From: Mesorhizobium sp. YC-39
GTDB lineage: Bacteria; Pseudomonadota; Alphaproteobacteria; Rhizobiales; Rhizobiaceae
Length of the DNA: 64,000 bases
Direction of reading: 5' to 3'
Assembly: GCF_025753795.1 (NCBI RefSeq)
Contig: NZ_JAOWPS010000004.1
Location: 248,001-312,000 of the forward strand
How positions within the stretch are numbered: the stretch's first letter is position 1; each line of letters begins with the position of its first letter. The notes below the pieces were generated by a model that made no database searches, had not been told where the DNA came from, and saw only the letters and a list, made by a program, of their open reading frames with translations. This document shows positions 25,331 through 34,159 of the stretch, one piece after another. Both the position numbers and the translations under genes were made by a program.

Positions 25331-25633
25331 CTACATCGGCGGCGGAGCAATCCCTTCGACAGCCAGGATACGCGTCTTGGCGCTGCGAAAGCGGATTGCC
25401 TTGAGGCGCTCATATTCCGGCGAGTCGTACCAGGCGGCGAGCGACGCCATGTCGGGAAATTCGAGAATGACGAGGCGGTGCGGCTCCCAGTCGCCTTCAA
25501 ACACCCTGGTTGTGCCGCCACGCGCGAGATAGCGGCCGCCATGGCGCTCCTCGGTGGCCGGGACCTCGCGCCTGTATTGTTCGAATACGGCCGCGTCGGT
25601 GATATCGACATCGGCGATAAGATACGCTGCCAT
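25331..25633 (-). CDS. DUF1330 domain protein
   Basis: A 100-residue ferredoxin-like-fold protein. The start MAAYLIADVDITDAAVFEQYRREVPATEERHGGRYLARGG and the later LVILEFPDMASLAAWYDSPEYERLKAIR are diagnostic of DUF1330. These small dimeric proteins resemble ABM monooxygenases, but their activity is unknown. The ATG at 25633 is the conserved start; upstream in-frame codons to 25702 have no counterpart. Followed by a strong terminator, so monocistronic. Confidence 0.85.
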   Translation of the reverse strand: MAAYLIADVDITDAAVFEQYRREVPATEERHGGRYLARGGTTRVFEGDWEPHRLVILEFPDMASLAAWYDSPEYERLKAIRFRSAKTRILAVEGIAPPPM

Positions 25634-26197
25634 CGGTGTCTCCTCCCTCTTGGCAAGCTGTGCACCGTCCTGAAATCCTCTTCCACGTTGTAGGATCGGC
25701 ACCGGGCCACCGCGGTCGGAGAAGCGTTCCTTCCTGGCCGCTGGCGGCCGCCAACAATACTACCAGACCTGTACTCCGATCCCCAGGCTTCCATCCTGAC
25801 CGTCGACTGGCGTGCTGCACCGCAGCAAGTTCGGTCAATGGCGGACAAGCGAGCCTGGACGCAAACTGTCAAAAACCGCGCAAATTTGGCCGTTTTTGCG
25901 CCTTTCGCAGACTGCACCTCACGCGACTGTTTCAACAGCGTTAACATTTTGTGTTGCGGTGCACCATTGTTCTCCTATTCTCGCCTTGGGGGCATGACAT
26001 ACAGGAAGAGGGCTTTCCTCTCGCCTGGAGGTCTGGTCGCCTGGAGGTGTGGTGAAGCGTTGTGTTGACGCAGTCTGCAATTTGGCCCGCCATTTGGCGG
26101 GCACCCTGGAAGGGGGCGGCGGAGAGCTGTTTGATCGCTCCGCGCAAGCCTCCAATTGGCGATTTCATCGGAGATATCCCACCGGCGGGCGCGGCTG
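25634..26197. other. 564-base intergenic region upstream of the glycan cluster
   Basis: No convincing gene. Contains a tandem direct repeat, CGCCTGGAGGTSTGGT twice at about 26019-26050; a perfect hairpin GCCCGCC-ATTT-GGCGGGC (26085-26102); and an AT-richer stretch around 25930-25980 (GTTAACATTTTGTGTTGC) that could hold the promoter of the acyltransferase operon. Several open frames here have random composition and no ribosome sites. The long leader with a hairpin near the start codon suggests post-transcriptional control of the glycan genes, which is speculative. Confidence 0.4.
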
Positions 26198-27394
26198 ATG
26201 AGACGCGACACGCAACTGGACGCGCTGCGGGCCATCGCCGTGACGATGGTCATGTATTCCCATTTCTTCGCGGCGGGAGGGTCTTCCTTCTGGGGCCACA
26301 TCGGCGTGCGACTGTTCTTCGTGCTGAGCGGATTTTTGATCACGCGCCTTCTTCTGGAGGCTCGCGCGGCCGCTGAATTCGAAGCCGTGCCCGCCCTGAA
26401 GTCCTTCTATGTCAGGCGGGCGCTGCGGATATTCCCTCCCTATTTCGCCGTGCTGGGTTTCGTCTGGCTGGTTGATCTGGAGCAGTCCAGAGGATCGCTG
26501 GCCTGGCACGCGCTTTATCTGTCGAATTTCTGGTTCGCACTGCGCAATGAATGGACGCCCTGGGTGCTTGCCCACCTTTGGAGCCTGAGCATCGAGGAGC
26601 AGTTCTATATCGTCTGGCCGTTGATTGTCCTGCTGGCGCCACGCCGTCGCCTCGGGGCGATCTGCATCGGCGTCATCCTGTTGTCGCTGTCCTATCGCTT
26701 CTATTGGCCGATCACCGGCGCTCCCAGCCTCGCGCGCGACCTGCTGCCGCCAGCATCGATGGACGCGCTGGCGGTGGGGGCGTTGCTTGCCGTCCACCGA
26801 ACCGGAACCGCTCAATTGCCGCAGTGGCTGCGACTTGGCTGGCCGGCGTTTGCGGCCGCGTTTTTTGTTTTGCAGTGGTTTGTCCCGACGCCGGCAGATT
26901 CCGTGCAGGAATGGGGCCGCTGGCTGCTGTTGGAGGTCCTCCCGCTCGCGCCGCTTGTGGTGGTCGTCGCCAGCTGTTCGCCGAGTCTCGGCGGTTACCG
27001 CGGGAGGCTTCTCGATCTACCGCCGCTGCTGGCCCTTGGCCGCGTCAGCTATGGCATTTATCTCTACCATCCCATCGTCTTGTCGCTTGCCGTCAAGTCC
27101 CAGCCCTGGATTCCCGTCAACGTCTCGGAGCAAGGGCCGGGGCGGTTTTTGGTGGCAGGAACGGCGACCCTCATTGTCGCTTCAGTCTCGTGGCTGCTTT
27201 TTGAAAGGCCGCTCAACAGTCTCAAGCGCCATTTTCCCTATGTCGCTCCGGGCACCGGCGCCGCCATTCGGGCCGGCGTCGGCACCATCGACGGCGGCTG
27301 GCTCGGGAGGACTGCAGGAGCGTATCCCCATGGATCGCTTGACGGCCGCAAACCGTCCCTGGCACGCGATCTCCAACGCACGGATCGGAGCTGA
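26198..27394 (+). CDS. Membrane acyltransferase (acyltransferase 3 / OafA-ExoZ type)
   Basis: A 398-residue multi-pass membrane protein of the acyltransferase-3 family. It opens with RRDTQLDALRAIAVTMVMYSHFF, then GVRLFFVLSGFLITRLLL, with the conserved Arg-x-x-Arg-Ile-Phe-Pro block (VRRALRIFPPYF) and the LWSLSIEEQFYIVWPL motif. Such enzymes put acetyl or other acyl groups on polysaccharides, lipopolysaccharide or Nod factors, using acyl-CoA from the cytoplasm. The ATG at 26198 matches the family start. The next gene begins two bases after the stop codon, so it heads the operon with two glycosyltransferases and an ABC exporter. Confidence 0.9.
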   Translation: MRRDTQLDALRAIAVTMVMYSHFFAAGGSSFWGHIGVRLFFVLSGFLITRLLLEARAAAEFEAVPALKSFYVRRALRIFPPYFAVLGFVWLVDLEQSRGSLAWHALYLSNFWFALRNEWTPWVLAHLWSLSIEEQFYIVWPLIVLLAPRRRLGAICIGVILLSLSYRFYWPITGAPSLARDLLPPASMDALAVGALLAVHRTGTAQLPQWLRLGWPAFAAAFFVLQWFVPTPADSVQEWGRWLLLEVLPLAPLVVVVASCSPSLGGYRGRLLDLPPLLALGRVSYGIYLYHPIVLSLAVKSQPWIPVNVSEQGPGRFLVAGTATLIVASVSWLLFERPLNSLKRHFPYVAPGTGAAIRAGVGTIDGGWLGRTAGAYPHGSLDGRKPSLARDLQRTDRS

Positions 27395-27396
27395 CC

Positions 27397-28500
27397 ATGG
27401 TTGCTCCCCTGGTGTCCGTTCTGCTGCCGATCTACAATGCCGGACCCTATCTGGCGGCCTCGCTCAGCAGTATCCTGCGGCAGGACTACGATCGCCTGGA
27501 GATCATCGCGATCGATGACGGCTCGACGGACAATTCGCTGCAGATCCTGCAGAATTACCGCAAATCTGACAATCGCATCTCCATCATCTCACGAGAAAAC
27601 CGCGGCCTCATCGCAACCCTGAATGAAGGGTTGGCTGTGGCGCGGGGCGAATTGGTTGCGCGGATGGACGCCGACGATGTCGCCTATCCCTGGCGCCTGT
27701 TGCGCCAGGTGGACGTCTTCATGCAGCAGCGCGACCTCGCTTTGTGTGGCGCGGGCGTCGATTTCCTGCTTGGCAGCCGCATCATCAGGGGCCTGCCCGA
27801 CCCGGTATTCAAGGATAATCTGCTGCGTATATTATCAATGTTCTTTACGATATTCATGCATCCTACTGTGGTCTATAATAGGAATATTATAGATGAAAGC
27901 ATTCTATATTATGACGAAAACTACAGGCATGCCGAAGATTTCGATCTCTTCAGGCGGCTTGCCGACCAGTACCCGGCGGCGATGATCCCCGAAAACCTGA
28001 TCGCCTATCGCATCCACCGCGACAGTGTGACCAACCGGCACAAGCAGGAAATGCGCAGGACGCATTTGAAGATCGTGGCGGAGAATCTCGAACGGGAAGG
28101 TCTGGCGCAAAGCACGCAAGCCCTCCGCGACATCGGCCAGGCCGTCACTATGGACACGGTGCGCCGGGCCGCCGAATGGCTTCTGGCGCTGGAAGAGAGG
28201 ATTTCCCGACTGCCGGCGCAAACGCGGCCAAGCTTCGAGGCCGGCACATTGAACCTGTTCTATTTCCTTTACCAACTCATAGGCGACGAGATGCAACCGC
28301 TGTTGACGCACGAATTCCTGACGCGGACCGCAAAATGGGACCTCATTCGGCGCCGCGAGCGCTACGGATTGCGTGCCGGCGCCTACGCGCCGTGGTTCAG
28401 TCTCGTCTCGATGTCGGCCACCAGGCAGGTGGACGCCTTGTCACGATATTTGCAGTCGGTGCCGGCCGCCGCGGTTCTGCCTTCCCTTGGGTTGACCTAG
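27397..28500 (+). CDS. Family 2 glycosyltransferase with an AT-rich internal segment
   Basis: A 367-residue GT-A glycosyltransferase. VSVLLPIYNAGPYLAASLSSIL, IIAIDDGSTDNS, the RMDADDVAYPWRL metal/donor motif and the later HAEDFDLFRRLADQ catalytic region are present. It should add a sugar to the acceptor used by this operon. About 27821-27920 is strikingly AT-rich (near 30% GC by hand count) with many ATA, TTA, CTA and AGG codons, unlike the GC-rich flanks, yet the frame is intact and the encoded piece joins the two conserved halves. Starts two bases after the acyltransferase; ends one base before the next glycosyltransferase. Confidence 0.9.
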   Translation: MVAPLVSVLLPIYNAGPYLAASLSSILRQDYDRLEIIAIDDGSTDNSLQILQNYRKSDNRISIISRENRGLIATLNEGLAVARGELVARMDADDVAYPWRLLRQVDVFMQQRDLALCGAGVDFLLGSRIIRGLPDPVFKDNLLRILSMFFTIFMHPTVVYNRNIIDESILYYDENYRHAEDFDLFRRLADQYPAAMIPENLIAYRIHRDSVTNRHKQEMRRTHLKIVAENLEREGLAQSTQALRDIGQAVTMDTVRRAAEWLLALEERISRLPAQTRPSFEAGTLNLFYFLYQLIGDEMQPLLTHEFLTRTAKWDLIRRRERYGLRAGAYAPWFSLVSMSATRQVDALSRYLQSVPAAAVLPSLGLT

Positions 28501-28501
28501 A

Positions 28502-29545
28502 ATGACTATCAAATCCCCGCAACTTCTGCCGCACAATCGCTCGACGATGCTTGCGCCCATTTCGGCCGATCCCCGGTCGCACGGACCGGCCCCAGAGGTC
28601 AGCTTCATCGTCTGTACACGCGACCGCGTCGCCGTACTCGAGCCTTGTATCAAGTCGATCCAAGCTGCGTGCCGCGCCCATCCTGCCTTCGTGGCAGAAC
28701 TGGTGGTTGTCGACAACGGCTCGACCGACCGCACGGCGGAACGACTGGCCAGCATCGCCGACATGTCGGACATCCCATTCACGGCTGTTTGCGAGCCGCG
28801 ACGCGGATTGGCGGCTGCCCGTAACGCCGGACTGAAGCGAGCGCGCGGCCGTGTGCTGGTGTTCGTCGATGACGATTGCGCGGTGCATAGGGACTATCTG
28901 CGCGATCTGCAGCGACACTATGCGACCGGGGAGCGGGTCATACGCGGCGGTCGCGTCGAGATCGGCGATGCCAGGGATCTGCCGTTCACGATCAAGCGGT
29001 CGCTGGTCCGCGAGCGACTGACCCCCGATGTCCATCCCGGCGGCTTTGTCCTGGGCTGCAACATGACCATGCATCGCGATGTTGCGGCTCGTATCGGGTA
29101 TTTCGACGAACGGTTCGGCGCGGGCGGCCCGCTGCGCTCCGCTGAGGATACGGACTACCTTGTACGAGCGGTCCTGCTCGGTATCCCGGTCGAATATGTG
29201 CCCGACATGACAATTTTCCATCATCACGGCCGGCGCGATCGCAAAGCCATCGAAAAGCTCCACCGGGACTACAGCCTGGGCAATGGCGGGCTTTGCCTGA
29301 AACATGTCCGCGCGGCGCCCTGGCTGCTTCGCCATTTCTACTGGGCCGCGCGGGCGGCTTTCCGGGAGTTGGCCAATGGTCCCTGGTTCGACCACGAACT
29401 CAAGCTGTCGCACTGGCCGATCGTCTTCATGAACATGCTCGGCGCGGCCAAATTCGCGGTGCTTTTGGCGGCGCGATGGCCGGAGGCGCCGCAAGTGCGG
29501 CAGGATCAACAAGCAAATGCCGAGGCGAGGGTGAATACGCCATAA
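28502..29545 (+). CDS. Family 2 glycosyltransferase
   Basis: A 347-residue glycosyltransferase. After a 30-residue variable start, VSFIVCTRDRVAVLEPCIKSI, LVVVDNGSTDRT, GLAAARNAGLKRARGRVLVFVDDDC and the SAEDTDYLVRAVLLG catalytic segment follow in order. The VDDD motif stands where most family members have DxD. The C-terminal region has an amphipathic helix that may sit on the membrane. The ATG at 28502 has no ribosome site but lies one base after the preceding stop, so it is translated by coupling; an internal ATG at 28547 is possible. Its own stop overlaps the ABC exporter start by one base. Confidence 0.88.
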   Translation: MTIKSPQLLPHNRSTMLAPISADPRSHGPAPEVSFIVCTRDRVAVLEPCIKSIQAACRAHPAFVAELVVVDNGSTDRTAERLASIADMSDIPFTAVCEPRRGLAAARNAGLKRARGRVLVFVDDDCAVHRDYLRDLQRHYATGERVIRGGRVEIGDARDLPFTIKRSLVRERLTPDVHPGGFVLGCNMTMHRDVAARIGYFDERFGAGGPLRSAEDTDYLVRAVLLGIPVEYVPDMTIFHHHGRRDRKAIEKLHRDYSLGNGGLCLKHVRAAPWLLRHFYWAARAAFRELANGPWFDHELKLSHWPIVFMNMLGAAKFAVLLAARWPEAPQVRQDQQANAEARVNTP

Positions 29546-31344
29546 TGCGATTGATGCCGCCAAGCCTGCCGATGCTGCGCCGCGCGCTTGGAAGCAAGCA
29601 GTTGCGCCTGCTTCCCGCCGTGGTCGTGCTTGGTCTTGTCAGCGCGGCTCTCGAGGGGTTCGGCATAGGCCTGATCATCCCCTTGCTGGGCATCATCATG
29701 GGGCAGGGGGATCAAGCCGGAATGGCCGGCTTCTCCGCCGTCTTCCAGCACGTCGGATCCGATCTGAGCGAGCGCGACCGGCTGATCGTCATTTCGGTCG
29801 CCATCCTCGGCTCGATCGTGCTGAAGAACGTCTTCGCCTTCGCCAACACGCTGCTGACGACCTTCATCTACGGCAAGGCCAGTCATGCGATCCGCAGCGC
29901 GCTTTCGGAACGGCTGCTGCGGGTCGGTTACCCCTTCTTCCTGCAGCAGAGTCCTGGCCGGCTGCTCAACATCATCTCCAACGAATCCTGGCGGGCATCG
30001 GATGCGATCCAGATCATGCTGGCGGCGATCGTCAGCGCATCGGCGGCAATCATCCTGCTTGTTTTTCTGCTGCTGCTTTCGTGGCAGATGACACTGCTGG
30101 TCACGCTGGGACTGGCGCTGGTCCAGATTGCGCACGCCATGCTGTCGGCCAATCTGAAAGCGCCCAGCCGCAGCGTCGCCTCCCGCAACAGCGATCTCGC
30201 CTCGCAAATGCTCCATCTCGTGCATGCCGGGCGTCTGATCCGCATTTTCGGACAGGAGGCGCGCGAGAAAGCGGTGTTCGACCAGGCATCGGACGCGGTC
30301 CGCCGCGCTGCCTTCGTCCTGCTCACCCGCCAGGGCGCGTTGCCGCCGATGACCGAGGTGCTGCACGCGATGCTGTTTCTGGCGGTGGTGATCGGCGCCT
30401 GGTTCGTTGGTGTGAGCTTCCCGCTGATCGTTGCGTTTGTCATCCTGCTCTACAGGCTGCAGCCGCATATGCGGGCTTTGCAGATGTCCTGGAGCCAGTT
30501 GCAGGGCTTGAGTGGATCGCTTGAAGAGGTTCAGTGGATGCTGGATCCGTCCGACAAGCCCGTGCCTCCGCAAGGGAGCGAACCGTTCCACGGCCTGCGT
30601 CAGGGGATCAGCTTCGACGATGTGACGTTCACCTATTCCGGCACCCATTCTGGCGCGGACCAGCGCACGGCGGTGCTGCACGCGGCGACGTTCAACATTC
30701 GCAGCGGCCGCTCGACGGCGCTGATCGGTCGCTCGGGTGCCGGCAAGACGACGATCGTCAATCTCCTGTGCCGATTTGTGGAGCCAGACGCCGGCAAAAT
30801 TCTCGTGGATGGGTCGCCGTTGAACCAGATCGATCCCAGCCAGTGGCGAAGACACATCGCGCTTGCCAGTCAGGAGCTGGAGCTGGTGGATGGCAGCATT
30901 TTTGAAAACATAGTCTATGGGCAGGAGACGGCCTCGGCCGCCGACGCCGAGCGTGCCGCAAGACTGGCCGAAGCGCATGAATTCATAGAACATCTGCCGC
31001 AAGGCTACGAGACGGTGGTTGGCTACAGGGGCGTCAATCTGTCAGCGGGCCAGCGGCAGCGGATCGCGCTGGCGAGAGCACTGGTGCGCGATCCCGCTAT
31101 CCTCATCCTGGACGAAGCCACCAATGCGGTGGACGGACTGTCGGAAGCGGCAATCGTCGAGACGCTGAAGTCGAGGGCCGGCCGCCGCACGACCATCGTC
31201 ATCAGTCATCATCACAGCACCATCTCGTTCTGCGACGACGTGGTGATCCTCGGCGGCGGCCGAGTGAAGAAGCAGGCACCTTTCGCCGCGCTGGCGACGC
31301 TGAGCATGGACGAGCTTTACCAGCACGAGCCGGTCGACCGATAA
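29545..31344 (+). CDS. ABC exporter (fused membrane and ATPase domains, MsbA/PglK-like)
   Basis: A 599-residue half-transporter: six predicted helices (about 20-300), then an ATPase with Walker A GRSGAGKTT (395-403), signature LSAGQRQR (499-506), Walker B ILILDEA (519-525) and an H-loop in ISHHHST. It should flip or export a lipid-linked glycan or glycolipid as a homodimer. The signature carries Ala in place of the first Gly (LSAGQ), a known variant. The start overlaps the stop of the upstream glycosyltransferase (TAATG), so acyltransferase, two glycosyltransferases and exporter form one translation unit. No polymerase or priming transferase is seen nearby. Confidence 0.92.
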   Translation: MRLMPPSLPMLRRALGSKQLRLLPAVVVLGLVSAALEGFGIGLIIPLLGIIMGQGDQAGMAGFSAVFQHVGSDLSERDRLIVISVAILGSIVLKNVFAFANTLLTTFIYGKASHAIRSALSERLLRVGYPFFLQQSPGRLLNIISNESWRASDAIQIMLAAIVSASAAIILLVFLLLLSWQMTLLVTLGLALVQIAHAMLSANLKAPSRSVASRNSDLASQMLHLVHAGRLIRIFGQEAREKAVFDQASDAVRRAAFVLLTRQGALPPMTEVLHAMLFLAVVIGAWFVGVSFPLIVAFVILLYRLQPHMRALQMSWSQLQGLSGSLEEVQWMLDPSDKPVPPQGSEPFHGLRQGISFDDVTFTYSGTHSGADQRTAVLHAATFNIRSGRSTALIGRSGAGKTTIVNLLCRFVEPDAGKILVDGSPLNQIDPSQWRRHIALASQELELVDGSIFENIVYGQETASAADAERAARLAEAHEFIEHLPQGYETVVGYRGVNLSAGQRQRIALARALVRDPAILILDEATNAVDGLSEAAIVETLKSRAGRRTTIVISHHHSTISFCDDVVILGGGRVKKQAPFAALATLSMDELYQHEPVDR

Positions 31345-31524
31345 GGACCTCGCCAGCCATGACGGCTTATGCCGCCCCATGCGGTGCTGGCGCGCGAGCA
31401 TTTTCGGATCGCGCATCATCGCCATCGCCCGCAACGCCATGCCCCATGCGAAGACGGACGAATTCCCCTGAAGCGCGTGGCGTTGAACGAATTCACGCGC
31501 CGCGCTTTAGGCTCTTGTTTTTTT

Positions 31525-31574
31525 ATGCATGTCGTTGTCGCAGAACCACTGCGCACTTTTTGCGCGACATGCAT
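31525..31574. repeat. Dispersed palindromic element, GCATGTCG family, copy A
   Basis: ATGCATGTCG (31525-31534) and CGACATGCAT (31565-31574) form a perfect 10-bp terminal inverted repeat around an inner stem CGCA...TGCG. A homologous copy lies at 58681-58725 in reverse orientation. Copy A sits between the convergent ABC exporter and sulfatase genes; its end touches the sulfatase stop codon. A T-run (31518-31524) directly precedes it on the plus strand. Confidence 0.85.
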
Positions 31575-33085
31575 CAGTTCGAGGATTTGCGGCGCGGCAA
31601 AGGCGCGGGGTGACGCTGCTCAAGCGCTGCCGCCGCCGCTTCGCGACCGGTTGCCCGCAACCGCTTCAGGTATCCAGGAAGCTCACCGCGGCAATGGAAC
31701 GGTCCACCTTCGCGCATGACCGTCACCAGCGGATCGACATCGGTATCGCTCTTGATGGCCATCTCCGTGCGCCAGTCCTCCAGAAAATGGTTCGCATGGG
31801 CGACAATATCGGGACGCGATGCGGACAGGTCGTTCTGCTCGTGCGGATCCTCGCTCAGGTTGAAGAGGGTGACCGGGCCGAAATCCTTGTAGCCGTCGTG
31901 ATAGGTGCGCAGCATCAGCCAGTCGGCGCCATCCAGGCGAAAGCGCACGCCGCGCTGCACGGCCCAGGCCCCCTGACTGAGCACCAGGAATTCGCGTCCG
32001 CCATCCTGGCCGTCGGCAAGCGCCGCGGCGAAGGAGCGACCGTCCCACAGCGCTGGCACCGTGCCGCCGAGACGGTCGATCAGCGTCGCCGCCCAGTCGA
32101 AATGATAGTGCAGGCCATTGTTGACGCCGCGAAGATTCTCGGCGCCGGGCCAGCGGATGACGAGCGGTACGTTGCAGGTGAATTCGTCGGCGGTCTGGTG
32201 GTCGCCCCAGATGTTGAGTTCGCCGAGGTTCTCGCCGTGGTCGGCGCCGATGACGATGATCGTCTTGTCGAACAGGTCCTGCCGCTTCAATTCCTCGACG
32301 ATCAGGCCAAGGTGATGGTCGGCATAGAGGATGCCGGTGTCATAGCCGTCGAACCAGGCCTTGACGTCGGCCATGTCGGCAATCGGCGCCGGCATGCGGC
32401 GCCATTTCGATCCGCTGGCGGCGACATCGAATCCGGACGGCTCCTGCGGGCTGTGCGGGCCGTAGCCGGCGTGGGATTTCTCGAATACCGCCTCAGTCAT
32501 CCAGTCTGGCATCGGGTCGCCGGCGAAGGGGTCGCCGAACGCGTCAGGCGCGCGGTAGGGCGTGTGCGGATCCCAGACGTTGACGTGCAGGAACCACTTC
32601 TTTGCGGAGCCGTTGCGCTTCAGCCAGTCCAGCGCCAGCGCCGACACCTCGTCGGCGTTCTCCATGCCGGCCTTGCCCGGATTGATGATCTCATTGAAGC
32701 CGGCATACCAGTGCCAGCAGCCGTGCCGCTCGCCGAAGCTGGAGATGGTGGTGGTGTGGTAACCGAGGTCGCGCAGCGCGCGCATCCAGCCTTCCTCGTA
32801 AAAGGTTCCGGCCCAGGCCCGCTCCGGTCCTTCGCGAAACGGCTCGCAGGCGGTGCCGCCATGGCCGACAACGCCGGTCCTCATGCCGTGGCGGCCGCTC
32901 CACAGCGCCGTGCGCGAGGGATGGCACGGAACGTCCGACACATAGACATTTTCAAAGCGGATGCCGTCCCTGGCCAGGCTGTCGATGATTGGCGAGGTGT
33001 TGCGGTGGTAGCCGTAGCAGCCGAGATGGTCGCGCCTCAGGCTGTCGATGTCGATGTAAAGGACGTTCATGGGGGAGGCGGTCAT
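31574..33085 (-). CDS. Sulfatase (type I, formylglycine-dependent)
   Basis: A 503-residue alkaline-phosphatase-superfamily sulfatase. The metal aspartates are in LYIDIDSLRRDH (Asp12, Asp14), the formylglycine motif is CHPSRTALWSGRHG with Cys54, and the C-terminal metal pair is in GADHGE (Asp282, His283). Length is normal and there is no signal peptide, so it acts in the cytoplasm on an imported sulfate ester. It needs a formylglycine-generating enzyme encoded elsewhere. It is the last gene of the operon that begins with the ROK repressor; the transporter genes just upstream probably bring in its substrate. Confidence 0.9.
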   Translation of the reverse strand: MTASPMNVLYIDIDSLRRDHLGCYGYHRNTSPIIDSLARDGIRFENVYVSDVPCHPSRTALWSGRHGMRTGVVGHGGTACEPFREGPERAWAGTFYEEGWMRALRDLGYHTTTISSFGERHGCWHWYAGFNEIINPGKAGMENADEVSALALDWLKRNGSAKKWFLHVNVWDPHTPYRAPDAFGDPFAGDPMPDWMTEAVFEKSHAGYGPHSPQEPSGFDVAASGSKWRRMPAPIADMADVKAWFDGYDTGILYADHHLGLIVEELKRQDLFDKTIIVIGADHGENLGELNIWGDHQTADEFTCNVPLVIRWPGAENLRGVNNGLHYHFDWAATLIDRLGGTVPALWDGRSFAAALADGQDGGREFLVLSQGAWAVQRGVRFRLDGADWLMLRTYHDGYKDFGPVTLFNLSEDPHEQNDLSASRPDIVAHANHFLEDWRTEMAIKSDTDVDPLVTVMREGGPFHCRGELPGYLKRLRATGREAAAAALEQRHPAPLPRRKSSN

Positions 33086-33155
33086 TGGGTACTCTTTTGG
33101 GGAATGAACTTGGAGACGTGCCACCCCGGCCGAATACCGGGGCGGTCGGGTGGGC

Positions 33156-34130
33156 TCAGGCCGCCAGATAGAGGTCGGCCATGTAGTAATCCTTGGGATC
33201 GAGTGCGGTGTCGAACTTGCCGAAGGTCTTGAACAGCTCGTTCATGGTACTGAACCAGCCGGCGACGGTGCCGTCACTGGTCAGCTTGGTAAGCTCGGTC
33301 GACGTCATCAGCTTGCCATAGCCGGCTTCGGTCTTGAGCTGCTCGGCCGGGATGCCAAGCTGCTTGGCGGTTATGTCGACCGCCTCGTCAAGATGCGCGG
33401 CGCGATAGTCCTGCGCCTCCTTGATGACGCCGATCACCTTCTTGACCAGATCAGGATTGCTCTCGACCAGGTCGTTGCGGGCAATGAACACGCTGGGGAA
33501 GGTCGTGGCCGGATAGAAATCGTCATTCTTGGCGATTTCGACGAGATCGGGCACGGTCTTGCGGATGATGCCGACAAACGGGTACCAGATGCCGGCAGCG
33601 TCGACCTGCTTGGATGAAAAGGCAGCGACCACGGTGCTCGGATCCATCGGCACCACTTCGATGTCGTCCACCGTCATTCCGGCCTTGCGCAGCGCAAGGC
33701 GCAGCAGCATGTCGCCCGAAGTGCCGGCTGGAACTGCAACTTTCTTGCCCTTGAGGTCAGCGATGGAAGCGATGCCCGCCTGGGCGATGACCCGGTCGGA
33801 AAAGCCGACGTCGTTGACGGCGATGATCTTGGCCTTGCCGGTGGCAGGCAGCCACAGCGCGCCCGGTCCGAGATAGCCGAATTCGAGGCTGTTGGCGCCA
33901 AGCGCCTGGACCTGGATCGGACCGTTGGTGAAGACCTTGGTATCGGCCTCGACGCCGTGCTTTGCCCAGAGCTCCTTGGCGTTGGCGATGCTGGCCACGC
34001 TGGCGCCCCAGAAATCGCCATTGTAGCCGATGCGGGCCGGATCCCCAGCCGCGCCGGCCGGGACGGCGCCTGCCGTCAGGACGGCGGCCGAGGCGGACAA
34101 AACGACGAAGTCACGTCTGTTCAATGTCAT
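33156..34130 (-). CDS. ABC importer binding protein, NitT/TauT (SsuA-like)
   Basis: A 324-residue periplasmic binding protein with a twin-arginine-like signal (NRRDFVVLSASAAVLTAGAVPAGAAG). The mature protein follows the SsuA/TauA/ThiY pattern: RIGYNGDFWGASVASIANAKELWAKHG, LKGKKVAVPAGTSGDMLLRLALRKAG and VDAAGIWYPFVG. The group binds sulfonates, taurine, nitrate, sulfate esters and similar oxyanions. The ATG at 34130 is fixed by the signal sequence; the open frame continues upstream through the ATPase gene in another frame and is discarded. Located between the ATPase and sulfatase genes in one operon. Confidence 0.88.
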   Translation of the reverse strand: MTLNRRDFVVLSASAAVLTAGAVPAGAAGDPARIGYNGDFWGASVASIANAKELWAKHGVEADTKVFTNGPIQVQALGANSLEFGYLGPGALWLPATGKAKIIAVNDVGFSDRVIAQAGIASIADLKGKKVAVPAGTSGDMLLRLALRKAGMTVDDIEVVPMDPSTVVAAFSSKQVDAAGIWYPFVGIIRKTVPDLVEIAKNDDFYPATTFPSVFIARNDLVESNPDLVKKVIGVIKEAQDYRAAHLDEAVDITAKQLGIPAEQLKTEAGYGKLMTSTELTKLTSDGTVAGWFSTMNELFKTFGKFDTALDPKDYYMADLYLAA

Positions 34131-34159
34131 GTCTTCTCTCCCTGTTGCTAACCTTGTCG

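Noticed and set aside
25636..25944. A 102-codon plus-strand frame in the 564-base gap
   Set aside because: No ribosome site, random composition and no family resemblance.
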